A stretch of DNA of 64,000 bases, from contig JBMDXQ010000067.1 in assembly GCA_048594975.1 (NCBI GenBank), positions 124,001 through 188,000 on the forward strand. The letters are read 5' to 3'. Positions 61,577 through 64,000 of this stretch are shown in pieces. A program made the translations under genes and the position numbers. This DNA comes from JBMDXB01 sp048594975 (GTDB lineage Bacteria > Acidobacteriota > Vicinamibacteria > Vicinamibacterales > 2-12-FULL-66-21). How positions within the stretch are numbered: the first letter of the stretch is position 1; each line of letters opens with the position of its first letter. The notes beneath the pieces are model-generated. The model was not told the DNA's origin and did no database searches. It saw nothing but the letters and a program-made list of their open reading frames with translations.

Positions 61577-62004
61577 AGACCCTTGGTTCCCTCCTGGGTG
61601 CCGGCGCATTCCTGGCCACCGCCGCCGCGTACGCAGCCGGTCAATCGGCACCCCGTGACGTCGTGTCCAGCGCGAGCGGCGTGTTCACGGCGGCGCAGGC
61701 CACCCGCGGGGAAGAGACCTACATGAACATGTGCGTGGGCTGCCATCCCGCCGGCACCTACGCTACCGCCGCGTTTCGCGAGAAGTGGCATGGCCGGCCG
61801 CTCTCCGACCTCTACCTGCTCGTCAGCGACACCATGCCGAAGCAGGAACCCGCCAGCCTCACGCCCGACGAGTACGCGCAGACCGTTGCTTACCTGCTGA
61901 AGATCAACGACGTCGCGGCCGGGAAGACCGAGCTTCCGGCCGACGTCGAGGCCCTCAAGAAGATCACCATCGAGATGCCCGGGGCGGCCAAGAAGGACAA
62001 GTAG
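61573..62004 (+). CDS. Exported single-haem cytochrome c
   Basis: A 143-residue protein with a signal (residues 1-22) and one haem site C54-V-G-C57-H58. M88 in SDTMPKQEP is the likely axial ligand. The ATG overlaps the preceding stop (ATGA). It is the probable electron acceptor of the PQQ dehydrogenase downstream. Confidence 0.88.
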   Translation: MKTLGSLLGAGAFLATAAAYAAGQSAPRDVVSSASGVFTAAQATRGEETYMNMCVGCHPAGTYATAAFREKWHGRPLSDLYLLVSDTMPKQEPASLTPDEYAQTVAYLLKINDVAAGKTELPADVEALKKITIEMPGAAKKDK

Positions 62005-62024
62005 CGGGACGGGAGGAGGCGGAC

Positions 62025-64000
62025 ATGCCGGATCGCCGAAGCGTCAGACGCGGCATCAGCGCGATGCTGTGTGCCGGGATCGCCGTCGCGGGCATCCTGG
62101 GGCTGCAGGGCCAGCAGCCGCCCGGTGATCGGCAGGCCGGGCTGGTGCGCGGCAACAAGCCCGGCGAATGGCGCTACTGGGGTGCCGACGCCTGGAGCAC
62201 GCGTTACTCGGCGCTCGACCAGATCGATGCCTCCAATTTCGGCGCGCTCACGGTGGCGTGGCAGTGGCACGCCGGCGCCTTCGGCGCCGACGAGTACTAC
62301 CGGACGACGCCGCTCTACGCCAACGGCCGGCTGTTCACCGTCGCGACGACGCGGCGGATCGCGATCGCGCTCGATCCGGAGACCGGGGAAACGCTGTGGA
62401 TGTGGCGCCTGGACGAGGGCATCCGCTGGCAGAAGGCACCCCGCCAGTTCGCCGGGCGCGGGCCCGCGTACTGGACCGACGGCACGGAGGAACGCGTCAT
62501 CGTCGTCACGCCCGGCTACCATCTGGCCTCGCTCGACGCCAAGACCGGGCGGCCCGATCCGAAGTTCGGCAGGAACGGCATCGTCGATCTGATGGACGGC
62601 CTTGGCTTCCCGCTCGTGCCGCTCGCCGTGGACGATCCCGGCCCGCTGGTGATCAGCGACGCGGCGCCGGCACGCCGGGCACGGTCCGGCGAGACCTGGC
62701 ACGAGAAGACGAAGACCGGCGCCGACGGCACGATCGGCATCGACCCGGCGCTCGGCCAGATCGCCGCGAGCTGTCCGCCCATCGTCGTCAACGACGTGAT
62801 CGTCGTCGGCAACTCGCACATCCACGGCTACTACCCGATCCGGCTGCGCAACCTCCCCAGTTACATCCGCGGCTTCGACGTGAGGACCGGCAAGCAGCTG
62901 TGGAAGTTCAACCTCGTCCCCGGACCGGGTGAACCCGGCGCCGAGACGTGGCTGAACGGATCGAAGCCGGGGACGCCGGGCGTCGGGAAGGTGGACTCGT
63001 GGGCGACCTACTCGGCAGACCCCGAGCTCGGCCTCGTCTACATCCCGGTGGGCATGCCGCTGATGGATGAGTACGGCGGCCACCGGCCGGGCGACAACCT
63101 GTACGGCAACAGCCTGGTCGCGCTGGACGCGAAGACCGGAAAGAAGAAGTGGCACTTCCAGATGGTGCATCACGACATCTGGGACTACGACACGCCGATG
63201 GCGCCGAACCTCCTCGACGCCACCGTCGACGGCAAGCCGCGCAAGGTCATCACGCAGAGCACGAAGCAGGGCTGGCTGTATACGTTCGACCGCGTCACCG
63301 GCGAGCCGATCTGGCCCATCGTGGAGACGCCCGTGCTGCAGAGCGACGTGCCCGGCGAGGTGACAGCGAAGACGCAACCGATCCCGTCGAAGCCTGCGCC
63401 GTACGCGCAGCAGGGGCTCGTCGAGGAGGACCTGATCGACTACACGCCGGCGATCAAGGACGCGGCGCTCAAGCTCGCGCGCGCCTGCCGGATGGGCCCG
63501 TACTTCATCCCGCCGTCGGCGACCGACGGGACGAGCGCGTTCCGCTGCTCGTGGTACGCACCGGGGGCCAGCGGCGGCGTCAACATCGACGGCGGCGCCG
63601 CCCTCGACCCGGAGACCGGCACGCTGTACGTCGCCGCGCAGACGGGACTCAGCACCGCGTCGGTGCAGAAGGACCCGTGCTCGGAGTTCCGCTACAGCTC
63701 GGTCCACGACAGCTGCGGCGAGCCCGGGGCGCTCACGCCGCCGCCCGGCTACAAGAAGCCCGAGGGGCCGATCGGCGGGTTCGCACGCCGCGCGGCCGGC
63801 TCGACCATCGGCGGGGTGTCGATCGTCAAGCCGAAACAGCTCGGCGGCATCACCGCCTTTGATATGAACACCGGCGAGAAGGCCTGGTGGACCCCGAACG
63901 GCGGCGACCTGCTTCCCGTCACGTCCGACGATCCGCTGTTCAAGGGCGTGACGCTCCCGCCGGCGCCGCCCGGCCGCGGGCACGCGCAGGCGATCACGAC
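62025..64000 (+). CDS. PQQ-dependent dehydrogenase (quinoprotein), partial
   Basis: The visible 658 residues run off the window. A signal (about residues 8-27) is followed by GEWRYWGADAWSTRYSALDQ and many beta-propeller repeats with Trp docking (ETGETLWMWRLDEG, KTGKKKWHFQMVHHDIWDYD, VRTGKQLWKF), typical of membrane or soluble glucose/alcohol dehydrogenases that use pyrroloquinoline quinone. GGGAGGAGG precedes the ATG at 62025. With the upstream cytochrome it forms a periplasmic oxidation unit; substrate unknown. PQQ synthesis genes are not in the window. Confidence 0.88.
   Translation, partial: MPDRRSVRRGISAMLCAGIAVAGILGLQGQQPPGDRQAGLVRGNKPGEWRYWGADAWSTRYSALDQIDASNFGALTVAWQWHAGAFGADEYYRTTPLYANGRLFTVATTRRIAIALDPETGETLWMWRLDEGIRWQKAPRQFAGRGPAYWTDGTEERVIVVTPGYHLASLDAKTGRPDPKFGRNGIVDLMDGLGFPLVPLAVDDPGPLVISDAAPARRARSGETWHEKTKTGADGTIGIDPALGQIAASCPPIVVNDVIVVGNSHIHGYYPIRLRNLPSYIRGFDVRTGKQLWKFNLVPGPGEPGAETWLNGSKPGTPGVGKVDSWATYSADPELGLVYIPVGMPLMDEYGGHRPGDNLYGNSLVALDAKTGKKKWHFQMVHHDIWDYDTPMAPNLLDATVDGKPRKVITQSTKQGWLYTFDRVTGEPIWPIVETPVLQSDVPGEVTAKTQPIPSKPAPYAQQGLVEEDLIDYTPAIKDAALKLARACRMGPYFIPPSATDGTSAFRCSWYAPGASGGVNIDGGAALDPETGTLYVAAQTGLSTASVQKDPCSEFRYSSVHDSCGEPGALTPPPGYKKPEGPIGGFARRAAGSTIGGVSIVKPKQLGGITAFDMNTGEKAWWTPNGGDLLPVTSDDPLFKGVTLPPAPPGRGHAQAIT

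Overview
The window looks like a chromosomal segment of a very GC-rich, Gram-negative-type bacterium, most likely an acidobacterium of the Vicinamibacteria type. This is inferred from family content, not from a marker gene. The clues are a MacB/FtsX-like permease of the orphan type expanded in Acidobacteria, a VWFA-related protein of the acidobacterial type, a VPS10/sortilin-type BNR-repeat protein, TamA/TamB, and many Tat- or Sec-exported NHL-repeat and quinoprotein enzymes. I saw no rRNA, tRNA, insertion sequence, phage or CRISPR array.

Layout. Positions 1-4394 (minus) hold an operon for 2-oxoacid oxidation: iorA, iorB and an ADP-forming acyl-CoA synthetase that leaves the window. The IorA lacks the usual C-terminal ferredoxin domain. 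Next is a stand-alone LigD-type 3'-phosphoesterase (4632-5534). Positions 5729-9929 (plus) hold a sodium:solute symporter, a radical SAM protein and an ATP-grasp protein. The radical SAM frame does not really end at its UGA: the codons around it read Cys-UGA-Ala-Glu-Pro and a 7-bp SECIS-like hairpin follows, so it is very probably a selenoprotein of the CUAEP-tail type. This is the most interesting locus here.

From 9933 to 19773 lie a YggX-like iron-trafficking protein, a KGG-repeat protein, an OmpA-family porin, a small membrane protein with a clear terminator, and tamA-tamB. Positions 19821-22964 (minus) hold a PLP ammonia-lyase and a molybdopterin oxidoreductase. TonB and a TPR-CHAT protein overlap at 23301-27256; the CHAT domain has lost both catalytic residues. 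NDH-2, a DUF3810 metallopeptidase-like protein, zinc-ribbon proteins, a decayed topoisomerase IB, a DUF4097 lipoprotein, glutaminyl cyclotransferase and GtrA follow. From 33640 to 46894 come a small conserved protein, the large permease, a STAS protein, a YjbR protein, an LEA-2 lipoprotein, the VPS10-type protein, an L,D-transpeptidase, a TPR plus VWFA pair, an internally deleted fumarylacetoacetate hydrolase and a Tat-exported amidohydrolase.

Positions 47039-50811 are a TRAP transporter operon (TatT, DctP, fused DctQM). It is followed by HupE/UreJ, tandem NHL proteins, a VOC protein, a second symporter, a DJ-1 protein, two tandem Tat-exported HisC-like aminotransferases, and a coupled NHL / cytochrome c / PQQ-dehydrogenase operon cut by the window end.

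Genes are packed into short operons with 1-20 nt start/stop overlaps. Several spacers carry tandem arrays of 7-, 8- or 10-bp units, which is the main non-coding structure in the window.
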